DNA of 64,000 nt from Rubrivivax rivuli (GTDB taxonomy: Bacteria > Pseudomonadota > Gammaproteobacteria > Burkholderiales > Burkholderiaceae_C): assembly GCF_004016505.1 (NCBI RefSeq), contig NZ_SACR01000005.1:1-64000 (forward strand). The letters are read 5' to 3'. Made by a program: the position numbers and the translations under genes. Below the pieces are notes generated by a model, which did no database searches, was not told the origin of the DNA, and was given only the letters and a program-made list of their open reading frames with translations. Below, piece after piece: positions 18,549 to 29,900 of the stretch. The stretch's first letter is position 1, and each line of letters starts with the position of its first letter.

Positions 18549-18729
18549 CGCATGGCGGGAGCATTTCTGAGCGCCGGGTGACAGCCGACCGCCCGCAGCG
18601 TCGGTTCGAAGTTAGTGGTCTCTCACTTCAATATCCCGGGGCCGGCGATTAGCCCGGGGCGCGTCTAGAATTCGGGCCGTGGCTGGGTCATTTACCCGCC
18701 GGGCCAGCCTGAAGCGCGCGATCCTGAAC

Positions 18730-18761
18730 GCATCCACAGGCAGTTCACAGACTGTGGATAA
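18730..18761. promoter_or_regulatory. Facing pair of DnaA-box-like sequences
   Basis: TGTGGATAA at 18753-18761 is a perfect DnaA box (TTATCCACA) on the minus strand. GCATCCACA at 18730-18738 is a 7-of-9 match on the plus strand. Their cores form an exact 8-bp inverted repeat ATCCACAG/CTGTGGAT separated by 12 bases. No origin genes are nearby, so a regulatory site is more likely than an origin. Confidence 0.45.
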
Positions 18762-18856
18762 ACTGTGCAAAAGTATCGCGTGTCTGATCGTTGCAACGGC
18801 CGGAAATCAAGCAATGACGCGGGTTCCCGGCCGGTTGTTTTGGCTACAATGAATGC

Positions 18857-18921
18857 CCAACAAGCAGTTGCCAAACGTTCTGTTGGAAGGCGCGTCACCA
18901 ATTTGGACGCGCCTTTTTTTT
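18857..18921 (+). ncRNA. Putative small RNA or transcription attenuator upstream of lepA
   Basis: Seven bases after a TACAAT box (18845-18850) lies a roughly 65-nt element made of two hairpins. The first is CCAACA (18857-18862) with TGTTGG (18881-18886) around an 18-nt loop. Directly after it is a terminator with stem GGCGCGTC/GACGCGCC. This is the shape of a short independent small RNA, but it could equally be an attenuator in the lepA leader. No good -35 box is visible, and the start at 18857 is estimated from the -10 position. Confidence 0.45.
18887..18921 (+). terminator. Strong rho-independent terminator
   Basis: AAGGCGCGTC (18887-18896), a nine-base loop, GACGCGCCTT (18906-18915) and an unbroken run of eight T (18914-18921). 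The 8-bp GC-rich core plus T-run makes this the most convincing terminator in the window, yet it lies upstream of lepA rather than after a gene. Confidence 0.85.
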
Positions 18922-19040
18922 AGCTGTTCTGCCGGTGCGTGGCGCCACCCGCCGCACCCCGCTGCAGACCACCCCACCGGGCCGCGCGTTCGCCGCGCCA
19001 CGGCACCGAACGCGGCTCCGCCGCGATGCAATCCGCCTCG

Positions 19041-20848
<1,808 letters not shown>

Positions 20849-20849
<1 letters not shown>

Positions 20850-21826
20850 TGAATGCGATGAGTTCCCTCACGGCCGTGCTCTACGGCGCTCTCGTCGCGT
20901 ACCTGGGCGGTTGGTTCCTCGGTTTCTGGACTGGCAACTTCTCGCTGCTGCTGTTCATGCTGACGGTGGTGACGCTGGTCTACTGGCTGGCCGAGCGCTT
21001 CCGCTTCAAGCCGCAGCGCGAAGCCGCCGCCGTGGCACTGGAAGCGCAGGACGCTCAGCGCCGGGCCGAACTGGCCAGGATGGGCATCCAGCGCGTGGAC
21101 GGCGACGTGCAGGAAGCCAAGGCCAAGCTGCTGATGCAGCCCTGGTGGCTGGACTGGACGGCGGGCCTGTTCCCGGTGATCCTGATCGTGTTCGTGCTGC
21201 GCAGCTTTCTCTTCGAACCCTTCAAGATCCCGTCGGGTTCGATGGTGCCCACGCTGCTGGTGGGCGACCTGATCCTGGTGAACAAGTTCCACTACGGCGT
21301 GCGGCTGCCGGTGATCAACAAGAAGATCATCGACAACAACCCGGTGCAGCGCGGCGACGTGATGGTCTTCCGCTACCCGGCCGACCCGCGGCTCGACTAC
21401 ATCAAGCGCATCGTGGCCATCCCGGGCGACGAGGTGGCCTACCTGAACCAGAAGCTCAGCATCAACGGCCAGCCGGTAACCACCGTGGCCCAGGGTGAGC
21501 ACTACGACGACGACAGCCTGAGCTACGCGCCGCTGTTCACCGAGAAGCTGGGCGACGTGGAGCACCAGATCCGTGTCGACCCGCGTCGCGGTGCCTACTA
21601 CGGCCCCGAGCCCAAGACCTTTCCTTTTGCGCAGAACTGCCGATACAGCCCCGAGGGCGTGGTTTGCAAGGTCCCGCCCGGCCACTACTTTGCGCTTGGC
21701 GACAACCGCGACAATTCGCAAGACTCGCGTTTCTGGGGTTTTGTGCCCGACGAGAATATCGTCGGCAAGGCATTTTTCGTGTGGATGAACTTCGGCAACC
21801 TGGGGCGCATCGGCGCCTTCCATTGA
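20849..21826 (+). CDS. lepB: Signal peptidase I
   Basis: A 325-residue inner-membrane protease that removes signal peptides from secreted proteins. Two N-terminal hydrophobic segments (residues 8-47, and 105-120 IVFVLRSF region) anchor it. The Ser-Lys dyad is S131 in IPSGSMVPTL and K186 in RLDYIKRIVAIPGD; the GDNRDNSQDSRFWG box is intact. The ATG at 20849 shares its A with the lepA stop; a TTG three bases earlier is less likely. The lepA-lepB-rnc-era order is conserved across proteobacteria. Confidence 0.95.
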
Positions 21827-21878
21827 GCGGGCTCCTTCCCTGGGGTCTGCGGGCGCCGACAACGGGAGCAGACAGGCG

Positions 21879-22283
21879 ATGACGGCAGGTAAGCGCACGC
21901 ACTCCGCAGGCTACGCACGCGCAGCCCTGCGTGGCCGCACGCGACAGCGGGGTCTCACGCTCTTCGGGCTGCTGTTCTGGGCGCTGGCCATCGGTTTCGG
22001 CGCCTACCTCGTCATCCGCGTCTTCCCGACGGTCAACGAGTACCTCACGATCAAGAGCACGGTCGAGAAGATCGCCGCGCAGCAGCCGCCCACCGTGGCC
22101 GAGGTGCGCGCCGCCTTCGACCGCCAGAAGGAAGTGGAGTACTCCATCACCTCCATCTCCGGCAAGGACCTGGAGGTGACGAAAGAGAACGACCGTGTGG
22201 TGGTGGGCTTCGCCTACGACAAGCTCATCCCGATCTACGGCTCGGTCTACATTCTCGTCAAGTACGAGGGCCGCTCCAAGTGA
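21879..22283 (+). CDS. DUF4845-family membrane protein
   Basis: A 134-residue protein commonly found between lepB and rnc. Residues 24-46 are one transmembrane helix (QRGLTLFGLLFWALAIGFGA), followed by a periplasmic domain with YLTIKSTVEKIA, VAEVRAAFDRQKEVEYSITS and FAYDKLIPIYGSVYILVKYE. The N-terminal basic GLTLFGLL segment resembles a type IV pilin methylation region, but there is no conserved glutamate in the right place. Function is unknown. The stop overlaps the rnc GTG by four bases. Confidence 0.85.
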   Translation: MTAGKRTHSAGYARAALRGRTRQRGLTLFGLLFWALAIGFGAYLVIRVFPTVNEYLTIKSTVEKIAAQQPPTVAEVRAAFDRQKEVEYSITSISGKDLEVTKENDRVVVGFAYDKLIPIYGSVYILVKYEGRSK

Positions 22284-22999
22284 GCCTGCCCGGGCCGGGC
22301 GGAGCCCTGGCCGCGCTGCAGAAGCGGCTGGGCCATGCCTACTCCCAGCCCGAGCTGCTGCGCCGAGCGCTCACGCACCGCAGCTGGGGCGCCGAACACA
22401 ACGAGCGCCTCGAATTCCTGGGCGACGCGGTGCTGAGCCTGGCCATCTCGCGCCTGCTCTATGAGCGCCACGGCGGCAGCGACGAAGGCGACCTCACGCG
22501 CGTGCGCGCCCACCTCGTGCGCGAAGACAGCCTGCACCGCGTGGCGCTGCAGCTGGGCATCCCCGAGGTGCTGCGCATGTCCGAAGGCGAGCTGCGCGGG
22601 GGCGGGGCACAGCGCCCGTCGCTGCTGGCCGATGCGCTGGAGGCGGTGATCGGCGCCACCTTCCTCGATGGCGGCTACGACGCCGCGCAGGGCCTGGTGC
22701 AGCGCCTCTTCGGTGAGGTGATCCAGGCCACCGAGGTGGAAAGCTGGACCAAGGACGCCAAGACCGAACTGCAAGAGTGGCTGCAGGCCCGCAAGGTGCC
22801 GGTGCCGGCCTACCGCATCACCGCCACGCGGGGCCAGGCGCACAACCAGACCTTCGAGGTGGAGTGCGCCGTGGCCGCGCTCGGCCTCACCGAACGGGGC
22901 GAAGGCAAGTCGCGCCGCAATGCCGAACAGGAAGCGGCCCGGCGCCTGCTGGACATCCTGAAGGCCAACGACCGACCCGGAAGCGCCCTGCGTTCATGA
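22280..22999 (+). CDS. rnc: Ribonuclease III
   Basis: A 239-residue double-strand-specific endoribonuclease for rRNA and mRNA processing. The catalytic signature [13 protein letters not shown] is near residues 36-48, the second acidic patch is in [18 protein letters not shown], and the double-stranded RNA-binding domain occupies about 155-230 ([15 protein letters not shown] ... [20 protein letters not shown]). It starts with GTG at 22280 overlapping the previous stop (GTGA) and overlaps era by four bases. Confidence 0.96.
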   Translation: MSLPGPGGALAALQKRLGHAYSQPELLRRALTHRSWGAEHNERLEFLGDAVLSLAISRLLYERHGGSDEGDLTRVRAHLVREDSLHRVALQLGIPEVLRMSEGELRGGGAQRPSLLADALEAVIGATFLDGGYDAAQGLVQRLFGEVIQATEVESWTKDAKTELQEWLQARKVPVPAYRITATRGQAHNQTFEVECAVAALGLTERGEGKSRRNAEQEAARRLLDILKANDRPGSALRS

Positions 23000-23934
23000 A
23001 CACCGATACCGACCCCGCACCCGACACCGAGTCCGAACTCTCTGCCCAGCGCTGCGGCCTGGTGGCCATCGTCGGCCGCCCCAACGTTGGCAAGAGCACG
23101 CTTCTCAACGCCCTGGTGGGGCAGAAGATCAGCATCACCAGCAACAAGGCGCAGACCACGCGCCACCGCATCACGGGCATCCGCACGGTGGGCGAGGCCC
23201 AGTTCGTCTTCGTCGACACGCCGGGCTTCCAGGACAAGCACGCCACGGCGCTGAACCGCACGCTCAACCGCACCGTGCTCAGCTCGCTGGGCGATGTGGA
23301 CGTGGTGCTCTTCGTGGTGGAGGCCGGGCGCTTCGGCCTGCCCGATGCCAAGGTGCTGTCGCTGCTGCAGGCCGAGAGCATGCAGGGCAAGCCGGTGCTG
23401 CTGATCGCCAACAAGCTGGACGCGCTGGCGCGCCGGCAGGACGTGCTGCCCTGGCTGAAGCAGATGCAGGAGCGCCATGCCTTTGCCGAGTTCGTGCCCA
23501 TGCAGGCCACGCGCGCGGCCGACATCGAGCGCCTGCTCGGCATCGTGCAGCCCTACCTGCCCGAGCAGCCCTGGTTCTACGAGGAAGACGCGCTCACCGA
23601 CCGCAGCGAGCGTTTCATGGCCGCCGAGATGATCCGCGAGAAGCTCTTCCGCCTGACCGGCGACGAGCTGCCCTACAGCTGCACGGTGGTCATCGACAAG
23701 TTCCAGGAAGAGGGCGCGCTGCGCCGCATCGCCGCCACCATCGTGGTGGAGCGTGATGCGCACAAGGGCATGGTCATCGGCGACGGTGGCGAGCGGCTCA
23801 AGCGCATCGGCAGCGAAGCGCGCCAGGAGCTGGAGCGCCTGTGGGACGCCAAGGTCTTTCTTGAGCTGTGGGTGAAGGTGCGTTCCGGCTGGGCCGACGA
23901 CGAGGCCCACCTGCGCTCGTATGGCTACGAGTAG
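22996..23934 (+). CDS. era: Ribosome-assembly GTPase Era
   Basis: A 312-residue GTPase that binds 16S rRNA during 30S maturation. GRPNVGKST (G1), the TTRHRI switch, DTPGFQ (G3), NKLD (G4) and a C-terminal KH domain ([20 protein letters not shown] then [16 protein letters not shown]) are all present. It starts at the ATG overlapping the rnc stop. Its 3' end overlaps recO by 14 bases. Confidence 0.96.
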   Translation: MNTDTDPAPDTESELSAQRCGLVAIVGRPNVGKSTLLNALVGQKISITSNKAQTTRHRITGIRTVGEAQFVFVDTPGFQDKHATALNRTLNRTVLSSLGDVDVVLFVVEAGRFGLPDAKVLSLLQAESMQGKPVLLIANKLDALARRQDVLPWLKQMQERHAFAEFVPMQATRAADIERLLGIVQPYLPEQPWFYEEDALTDRSERFMAAEMIREKLFRLTGDELPYSCTVVIDKFQEEGALRRIAATIVVERDAHKGMVIGDGGERLKRIGSEARQELERLWDAKVFLELWVKVRSGWADDEAHLRSYGYE

Positions 23935-24715
23935 AGGGAGCTCTCCGCTCCAGGCTTACGTGCTGCACCAGCACGACTGGAGCGAGACCAGCCTCATCGT
24001 CGAGCTCTTCACCCGCGGCCAGGGCCGCGTGGTGGTGGCGGCCAAGGGGGCCAAGCGGCCCACCTCCAACTTCCGCGCCGTGCTGCTGCCCTTCCAGCCG
24101 CTGCTGGTGGCGCTGGGCAAGGCGCCGGCCGACGACGCGGCCGAGATCTACAACCTGCGCAGCGCCGAGTTCGCCGGCGGCCGGCCGCTGCTGGCTGCAG
24201 CCGCGATGTTCCCGGCCTTCTACGCGAATGAGCTGCTGCTGAAGCTGCTGGCGCGGCAAGACCCGCACCCGGCGCTGTTCGACGCCTATGCCGACACGCT
24301 GGCGGCGCTGGCCACCGGGGCCGAAGAAGCGCCGGCGCTGCGCGCCTTCGAGCTGGTGCTGCTGCGTGAACTGGGCTGGCTGCCCGAACTGGACACCGAC
24401 ACCCTCACCGCCGAGCCGCTGCAAGACGACGGCCTCTACACCCTGCGCGCCGATGCAGGCCTGCTGGCCCAGCCCGAGGGCCTGCCCGGGGCCACCTGGC
24501 GCGCGCTGGAACTCGCGCTGGACGTGGCGGCCGAGATGGCGCAAGCCCACCCGGGCGCGGGCGGCGGCATGGCCGCGCTGCGCGAAGCGTGCACGCCCGT
24601 GGCCCCGGCCCTGCGCGGGCCCCTGCGCAGCCTGCTTCACTATCATCTGGGCCCCTTGCCTTTGCGCACGCGCGAGGTCTGGCGCGGCCTGCAGCGCCTG
24701 GCGGCCCCGCGCTGA
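23921..24715 (+). CDS. recO: DNA repair protein RecO
   Basis: A 264-residue recombination mediator that helps load RecA with RecF and RecR. The OB-fold N-terminus is clear ([51 protein letters not shown]) and [20 protein letters not shown] with [15 protein letters not shown] forms the helical part. The zinc-binding cysteines of some RecO proteins are missing, as in many proteobacteria. The ATG at 23921 lies inside era; no later start fits the conserved N-terminus. Confidence 0.93.
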   Translation: MATSRGSSPLQAYVLHQHDWSETSLIVELFTRGQGRVVVAAKGAKRPTSNFRAVLLPFQPLLVALGKAPADDAAEIYNLRSAEFAGGRPLLAAAAMFPAFYANELLLKLLARQDPHPALFDAYADTLAALATGAEEAPALRAFELVLLRELGWLPELDTDTLTAEPLQDDGLYTLRADAGLLAQPEGLPGATWRALELALDVAAEMAQAHPGAGGGMAALREACTPVAPALRGPLRSLLHYHLGPLPLRTREVWRGLQRLAAPR

Positions 24716-24719
24716 CACC

Positions 24720-25505
24720 ATGAACCCACTCGTCGCTTCCGACACCCCGCGCCACGCGGCCACCGCGCTGTCGGTCAACGTCAACAAGGTGGCCCAACTG
24801 CGCAACACGCGGCACCTGGGCATCCCCAGCGTGCAGCGCGCCGCCACGCTGTGCCTGCAGGCCGGCTGCCAGGGCATCACCGTGCACCCGCGGCCCGACG
24901 AGCGCCACATCCGCGCCCACGACGTGCACGACCTGGCCGCGCTGCTGAAAGACTGGCCGCAGGCCGAATACAGCATCGAAGGCAACCCCTTCCAGAACCT
25001 GATGGGCTTCATCCGCGCCGTGAAGCCGCACCAGGCCACCTTCGTGCCCGACAGCGAAGACCAGTTCACCAGCGACCATGGCTGGAACCTGGCGTTGGAC
25101 GGCGAACGCCTGAAGCCCCTGATCGACGAATGCCACGCCCTGGGCGTGCGCGTGAGCCTCTTCATGGACGCCGAGCCGGCGCAGATGGCGCTGGCCCGCG
25201 CGGCGGGGGCCGATCGCATCGAGCTCTACACCGAGCCGTATGCCGGTTCGTGGGGCCGGGATGCCCAGGCCGCGCAGATTGCGCGCTTTGCGGCTGCCGC
25301 CCGGGCCGCACAAGCGGCGGGCCTCGAGGTCAACGCCGGCCATGATCTGAACCGCGACAACCTGGCCGATTTCCTGCGCGGCGTGCCCGGCGTCAGCGAG
25401 GTCTCCATCGGCCACGCGCTGATCGGCGACGCGCTCGAGTTCGGCCTGCCCGAGACCGTGCGCCGCTACCTGGCCTGCATCGAAGCAGCCCAGCCGCGCC
25501 CATGA
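24720..25505 (+). CDS. pdxJ: Pyridoxine 5'-phosphate synthase
   Basis: A 261-residue TIM-barrel enzyme that closes the pyridoxine ring from 1-deoxyxylulose 5-phosphate and 3-amino-2-oxopropyl phosphate. [40 protein letters not shown] and the C-terminal [13 protein letters not shown] and [13 protein letters not shown] segments are family signatures. It starts four bases after recO and overlaps acpS as ATGA. Confidence 0.96.
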   Translation: MNPLVASDTPRHAATALSVNVNKVAQLRNTRHLGIPSVQRAATLCLQAGCQGITVHPRPDERHIRAHDVHDLAALLKDWPQAEYSIEGNPFQNLMGFIRAVKPHQATFVPDSEDQFTSDHGWNLALDGERLKPLIDECHALGVRVSLFMDAEPAQMALARAAGADRIELYTEPYAGSWGRDAQAAQIARFAAAARAAQAAGLEVNAGHDLNRDNLADFLRGVPGVSEVSIGHALIGDALEFGLPETVRRYLACIEAAQPRP

Positions 25506-25909
25506 TCTTCGGCATCGGCACCGATGTCTGCGACATCCGCCGCGTCGCCGCCACCGTGGCACGCCGCGGCGGCGACCGGTTTGCCGAGCGGGTGCTCGGG
25601 CCCGAGGAACTGCAAGTCTTCCATGCCCGCCGCGCGCGCGTCGAATCGCGCGGCCTGCGTTTTCTCGCCACGCGCTTCAGCGCGAAGGAAGCCTTTTCCA
25701 AAGCCATCGGCCTGGGCATCCGCAGCCCCATGACCTGGCGCGATTGCCAGATCCTCAACCTGCCCAGCGGCCAGCCCGTGCTGAAGCTCAGCGGCGCGCT
25801 CGCCGCTTGGTTCGATGAACGCGGCCTCGTGGGGCACGTCACCGTCACCGACGAAACCGATTACGCCGCGTCCTTCGTCGTCGTCGAAACCCGCAGCCCC
25901 CCGCCATGA
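25502..25909 (+). CDS. acpS: Holo-[acyl-carrier-protein] synthase
   Basis: A 135-residue 4'-phosphopantetheinyl transferase that converts apo-ACP (encoded at 12592) to its active form. The magnesium-binding motif is in the N-terminal [12 protein letters not shown], and the second motif is [21 protein letters not shown]-terminal [18 protein letters not shown] completes the fold. It overlaps pdxJ and nagZ by four bases each. Confidence 0.95.
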   Translation: MIFGIGTDVCDIRRVAATVARRGGDRFAERVLGPEELQVFHARRARVESRGLRFLATRFSAKEAFSKAIGLGIRSPMTWRDCQILNLPSGQPVLKLSGALAAWFDERGLVGHVTVTDETDYAASFVVVETRSPPP

Positions 25910-26970
25910 ACCTGACCCACGCGCCCGTCGTGCTCGACATCGCCGGCACCACGCTCGACAAGCACGACCGCCGCCGCCTCAAGCACCCGCTGACGGGCGG
26001 CGTGGTGCTCTTCGCCCGCCACTTCGAAAGCCGACTGCAGCTCACCGCACTGACGGCCGACATCAAGCGCCTGCGGCCGGATGTGCTGATCTGCGTCGAC
26101 AACGAGGGCGGCCGCGTGCAGCGCTTCGTGAGCGACGGCTTCACCGCGCTGCCGGCCATGCGCACGCTGGGCGAGCTGTGGATGCGCGATGCGATGGCCG
26201 CCACCGACGCCGCCAGCGCCCTGGGCTATGTGCTGGCCGCCGAGCTGCGCGCCTGCGGCGTCGACTTCAGCTTCGCGCCCGTGCTCGATCTCGACCACGG
26301 CGGCAGCAGCGTCATCGGCGCACGCGCCTTCCACCGCGACCCGCGCGTGGTGGCGCTGCTGGCCAAGAGCGTGGCCCACGGCATGCTGCGCGCCGGCATG
26401 GCGCATTGCGGCAAGCACTTCCCCGGCCACGGTTATGCCACCGCCGACAGCCACGTGGCCGTGCCCGTGGACAAGCGCGGCCTGAAGGCCGTCCTCGCCG
26501 ACGATGCCCAGCCTTACCAGTGGCTCTCGGCCACGCTGACGGCCGTGATGTCGGCGCACGTGGTCTACCCCAAGGTCGACCCGCGCCCGGCCACCTACTC
26601 CGAGCGCTGGCTGAAGGACGTGCTGCGCGCCCGTTTCGGCTACACCGGCGCGGTCTTCACCGACGACCTCAGCATGGAAGGCGCGCGCTGGTTGCAGGGT
26701 TCGCTGCTCACGCCCTCTGAGGCTGCGATGCTGGCGCTGAATGCCGGCTGCGACCTGGTGCTGCTGTGCAACCAGTCGCTGGTGGAAGGCGGTGCCGGCA
26801 TCGACGCCCTGCTGCAGCACCTGACCGAGGGCGCCGCGCGCGGCCTCTGGCACCCCGATCCGGACAGCGAGCTGCGCCGCCTGTCGCTGCTGCCGCAGAG
26901 CCCGCCGCTCGACTGGGACGCGCTGATGCACGACGCCGTCTACCAGCGTGCGCTGGAACGCCTGCCCTGA
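25906..26970 (+). CDS. nagZ: Beta-N-acetylhexosaminidase NagZ (GH3, cell-wall recycling)
   Basis: A 354-residue cytoplasmic glycosidase that removes GlcNAc from anhydromuropeptides. The GH3 signatures are [30 protein letters not shown] and the [15 protein letters not shown] loop whose histidine acts as general acid/base; the nucleophile is probably the aspartate in [11 protein letters not shown]. Product levels can influence AmpR-type beta-lactamase control in other bacteria. It is the last gene of the lepA-nagZ run. Confidence 0.95.
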   Translation: MNLTHAPVVLDIAGTTLDKHDRRRLKHPLTGGVVLFARHFESRLQLTALTADIKRLRPDVLICVDNEGGRVQRFVSDGFTALPAMRTLGELWMRDAMAATDAASALGYVLAAELRACGVDFSFAPVLDLDHGGSSVIGARAFHRDPRVVALLAKSVAHGMLRAGMAHCGKHFPGHGYATADSHVAVPVDKRGLKAVLADDAQPYQWLSATLTAVMSAHVVYPKVDPRPATYSERWLKDVLRARFGYTGAVFTDDLSMEGARWLQGSLLTPSEAAMLALNAGCDLVLLCNQSLVEGGAGIDALLQHLTEGAARGLWHPDPDSELRRLSLLPQSPPLDWDALMHDAVYQRALERLP

Positions 26971-26993
26971 GGCGCGGCGCGCTGCAGGCCGAC

Positions 26994-29900
26994 TTGCTGG
27001 ACTTCGCCGCCCTGCATGCCTGGCTCGACGTGGGCCAGGCGCAGCGTGTGCTGCCGCACCTGGAGGCGCTGCGAGCAGCCGCCGCCGCACCCGACGGTGC
27101 CGATGCCGGCCTCGTGCTGGTGCGGGCGCTGCGGCAGCTGGGTGCCGAGCGCGAAAGCGATGCGCTGGCCCTGCGCCTGGGCCGCCGCCATCCGCGCCAC
27201 GCCGAGGCCGTGCTGGCGCAATGGCGCACGGCGCTGTCGAACCAGGGCGCCTACCTCTACTGGCGGCTGACCCAGCGCCCCGTGCAGCCCCGATGGGAGG
27301 CCCCCAGCGAACACGCCGGCCGCCTCAGCCTGCGCGGGCTGTGGCTGGGCGGCCTGCGCGATGACGAGGCCGCCCTGGCCTGCCAGCGCGAAGCCCTGGC
27401 CCTGCAGCCCGCCGACCCCTGGCTGTGGGTGGAGCACAGCTACACGCTGACGCAGATCGACCGCCGCGAGGCCGCGCTCGAAGCGGCACAGCAGGCCCTG
27501 CACCTGTGCCCCGGCCACCGCACGGGCACGCTGCAGACCGCGCGCGTGCTGCAGCAACTCGGCCGCCTCGACGAGGCCACCGCGCTGCTGGAGGCGGCCC
27601 TGGCCGGCGCCGAGAGCGCCGCCTACGCCTGGGCCCTGCACGGCATGGCGCAAGACGCGCAGCAGGACACGCGCGCGCTGACGCTGGTGGCCCGCACCGA
27701 AGCCGCGCTGCCGCTGGCCGACAAACCCTGGCGCGCCGTGCTCGCCGCGCGCCGCGCCGACGCCTGGCTCAACCTGGGCGATGTGGCGGCCGCGCGCGAA
27801 GCGGCTGCGCAGGTGGGCGGCACCGGCTTCTACCCGCGGCTGGCCGAGCGCCTGGCCGACTTCCCGTCCGAGGCCCTGGGCAGCACCGCGCCGCAGCGCA
27901 CGCTCATCCCCCTGGCCATCGTCACCCAGCACTGGATGACCTGCGCCCCGGCCACGCTGACGGCCCTGGCCCGCCACTGGGGGCGCGAGGCCGACCACCT
28001 GGAGGTGGCGCAGGCCATCTGCTACGACGGCACGCCCCAGGCCTCCGAACGCGAGTGGGCCGTGGCACAAGGTTTCTGGGTGCGCGAGTGCAAGCTCGAC
28101 TGGCCCACCGCCTGCGCCCTGGTGCACGCCGGCGTGCCCTTCGCGCTGGCCACGCAACACGTGGGCAGCGGCCATCTGCAGGCCGTGGTGGGCTGCGACC
28201 TGCTGCGCAAGACCCTGCTGGTGCGCGACCCCAGCCTGCCGCTGCATGCCGAGTACGAGGCCGAGAAACTTTTCGACGCCCAGCAGGCCGCCGGCCCGCG
28301 GGCCATGGTGATGCTGCCACCCGAAGAGTTGCCGCGCCTGGAGGGCATCGAGCTGCCCGAGGCGCCGCTGTGGGACCTGGGGCACGCCGTGCTGGCGGGC
28401 TTGCAGCGCCACGACCGTCCGGCGGCAGCCGCTGCGCTCACAGCGCTGCAGGCGCAGGCGCCCGACAGCGACAGCGCCTGGCGCGCGCAGCGCCATATCG
28501 CCATCTACGACGGCGACGAGCCCCGCATCCTGGCCGCCACCGAAAAACTGCTGGCGCGCTACCCGAACGACAGCAGCCTGCAGCTCAGCCGGCTGAGCAG
28601 CCTGTTCGAGGTGCACGGCCAGGCTGCTGGCGAGGCCTACATGGCCGAGCTGGTGGCGCGGCCCTGGCCCGACCCCCTGCTGCTCGCTCGCTGGGCTGCA
28701 CGCCTGGCACAGGACGGTCGCCGCCTGCAGCAGGCCTTCACGGCAGTGCGACGCGCGTTGCGGCGCGACGGGAACAACGGCCGCGCCTGGAGCGAGCTGG
28801 CCGATCTGCACTGGGCGGCCCTGGGCTCGGCAGCGGGGGCCGTGCAGGCCTGCGAGCCCGCGCGCATCTGCAGCACGCTCATGCCCACCGAAGAGTGGGC
28901 CGCGGCCGCCTACGCCCGCGCCTGCCGCGTGGCCGGTCGTACCGAGGAAGGCCTGGCGTGGCTGCGCGAGCGCGAGCGCATCTGGGGTGACCGCTCCGGG
29001 CGGCCCGCGCTGACCCTGGCCGAAGAGCTGGACGCGCAGCAGCGCGACCTGGAGGCCGAAGCCGCGCTGGCTGCAGCGCTGCAACGCCGCCCCACCGACA
29101 CCCCTTTGCGCCTGGCCTTGGCCGAGCGGGCGCTCTACGCCAACCGGCTGGATGAAGCCGAGACGCTGCTGGCCGCCTGCGCCGAGGCCGACGCCCATGC
29201 TCCTGCACTGCTGCGCCTGCGCGCACTGCTGCAGGAAGCGCGGGGTGCCCTCGCGCCCGCACTGGCAGCGGCCGAAGAGGCCGTGGCGCTGGAGCCGCTG
29301 CACCTGCCCCACCACCGCCTGCTGCTGCGCCTGTTGCGCCGCCAGCATGGCGATGCGCAGGCCCTGGCGCTGTGGCGCCCTCGGGCCGACGCCCATCCCG
29401 CCCACGTGGGCCTGCAGCGCCTGCTGTACGACGCGCTGCCCGACGAAGCGCAGGCCGTTTGGCAGCAGCTGGATGCCATGCACCGGGTGCACCCAGGCCT
29501 GCCCTGGCTGCAACGCGAACGCGCCGTGCAGGCCTCGCGCCAGGGGCGGCATGACGAGGCCGTGGCGCTGGCGCGGACGGCGCTGGAACATGCGCCATCG
29601 GCACCCATGGCGCATGACGTGCTGGCCTACTGCGTGCAGCGCCGTGACGGCTATGCCGCAGCGCTGCCGCTGCTGCACGAGGCGCTGCGCCGCGACATCG
29701 AAACCGAGGCCGCGCTGTACCGCCTGCTGCAGGCCCCGGATGCCCAGGCGCAGCGCAACGCCACCGATTTCGTGGCCGAGCAGATCGGCCAGCAGATGCT
29801 GCTGGGCGACGGCCTGCTCATCTTCCAGTCCGAGGCGGGGCAGGCCTGGCCCCCTGCGCAGGTGCTGGCCTTGCTGCAGGCCCAGCAGCTCCGCTGGCCG

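Larger units (their letters stand above)
18549..19040. other. 492-nt non-coding interval between mucD and lepA
   Basis: No protein-coding gene is convincing here. The interval is visibly less GC-rich than its surroundings between about 18720 and 18925. It holds a facing pair of DnaA-box-like sequences (18730-18761), a CACAGACTGTG palindrome inside that pair (18746-18756), a TACAAT box (18845-18850) and a two-hairpin element ending in a strong terminator (18857-18921). After that terminator, the 119 bases up to the lepA ATG at 19041 show nothing I can name; a possible earlier lepA ATG is at 19026. Confidence 0.6.

Noticed and set aside
18595-18640. tRNA-like TCGGTTCGAAGTTAG segment
   Set aside because: It resembles a T-loop, but the flanking bases do not pair as a T-stem and no acceptor or anticodon arm can be built around it.
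18636-18661. CCCGGGG repeats around 18636-18660 as a possible terminator
   Set aside because: CCCGGG is self-complementary so it repeats trivially; no extended stem and no T-run.
18849-18923. 24-codon open frame starting ATGAATGCC and ending at the terminator T-run
   Set aside because: Its ATG overlaps the predicted -10 box and lies upstream of the likely transcript start; there is no ribosome-binding site, and the hairpin structure explains the sequence.
26766-26993. Upstream extension of the TPR gene inside nagZ
   Set aside because: The frame is open from a GTG at 26766, but the translation there (Arg/Ala/Pro-rich) is a shadow of nagZ and lacks helical-repeat character.
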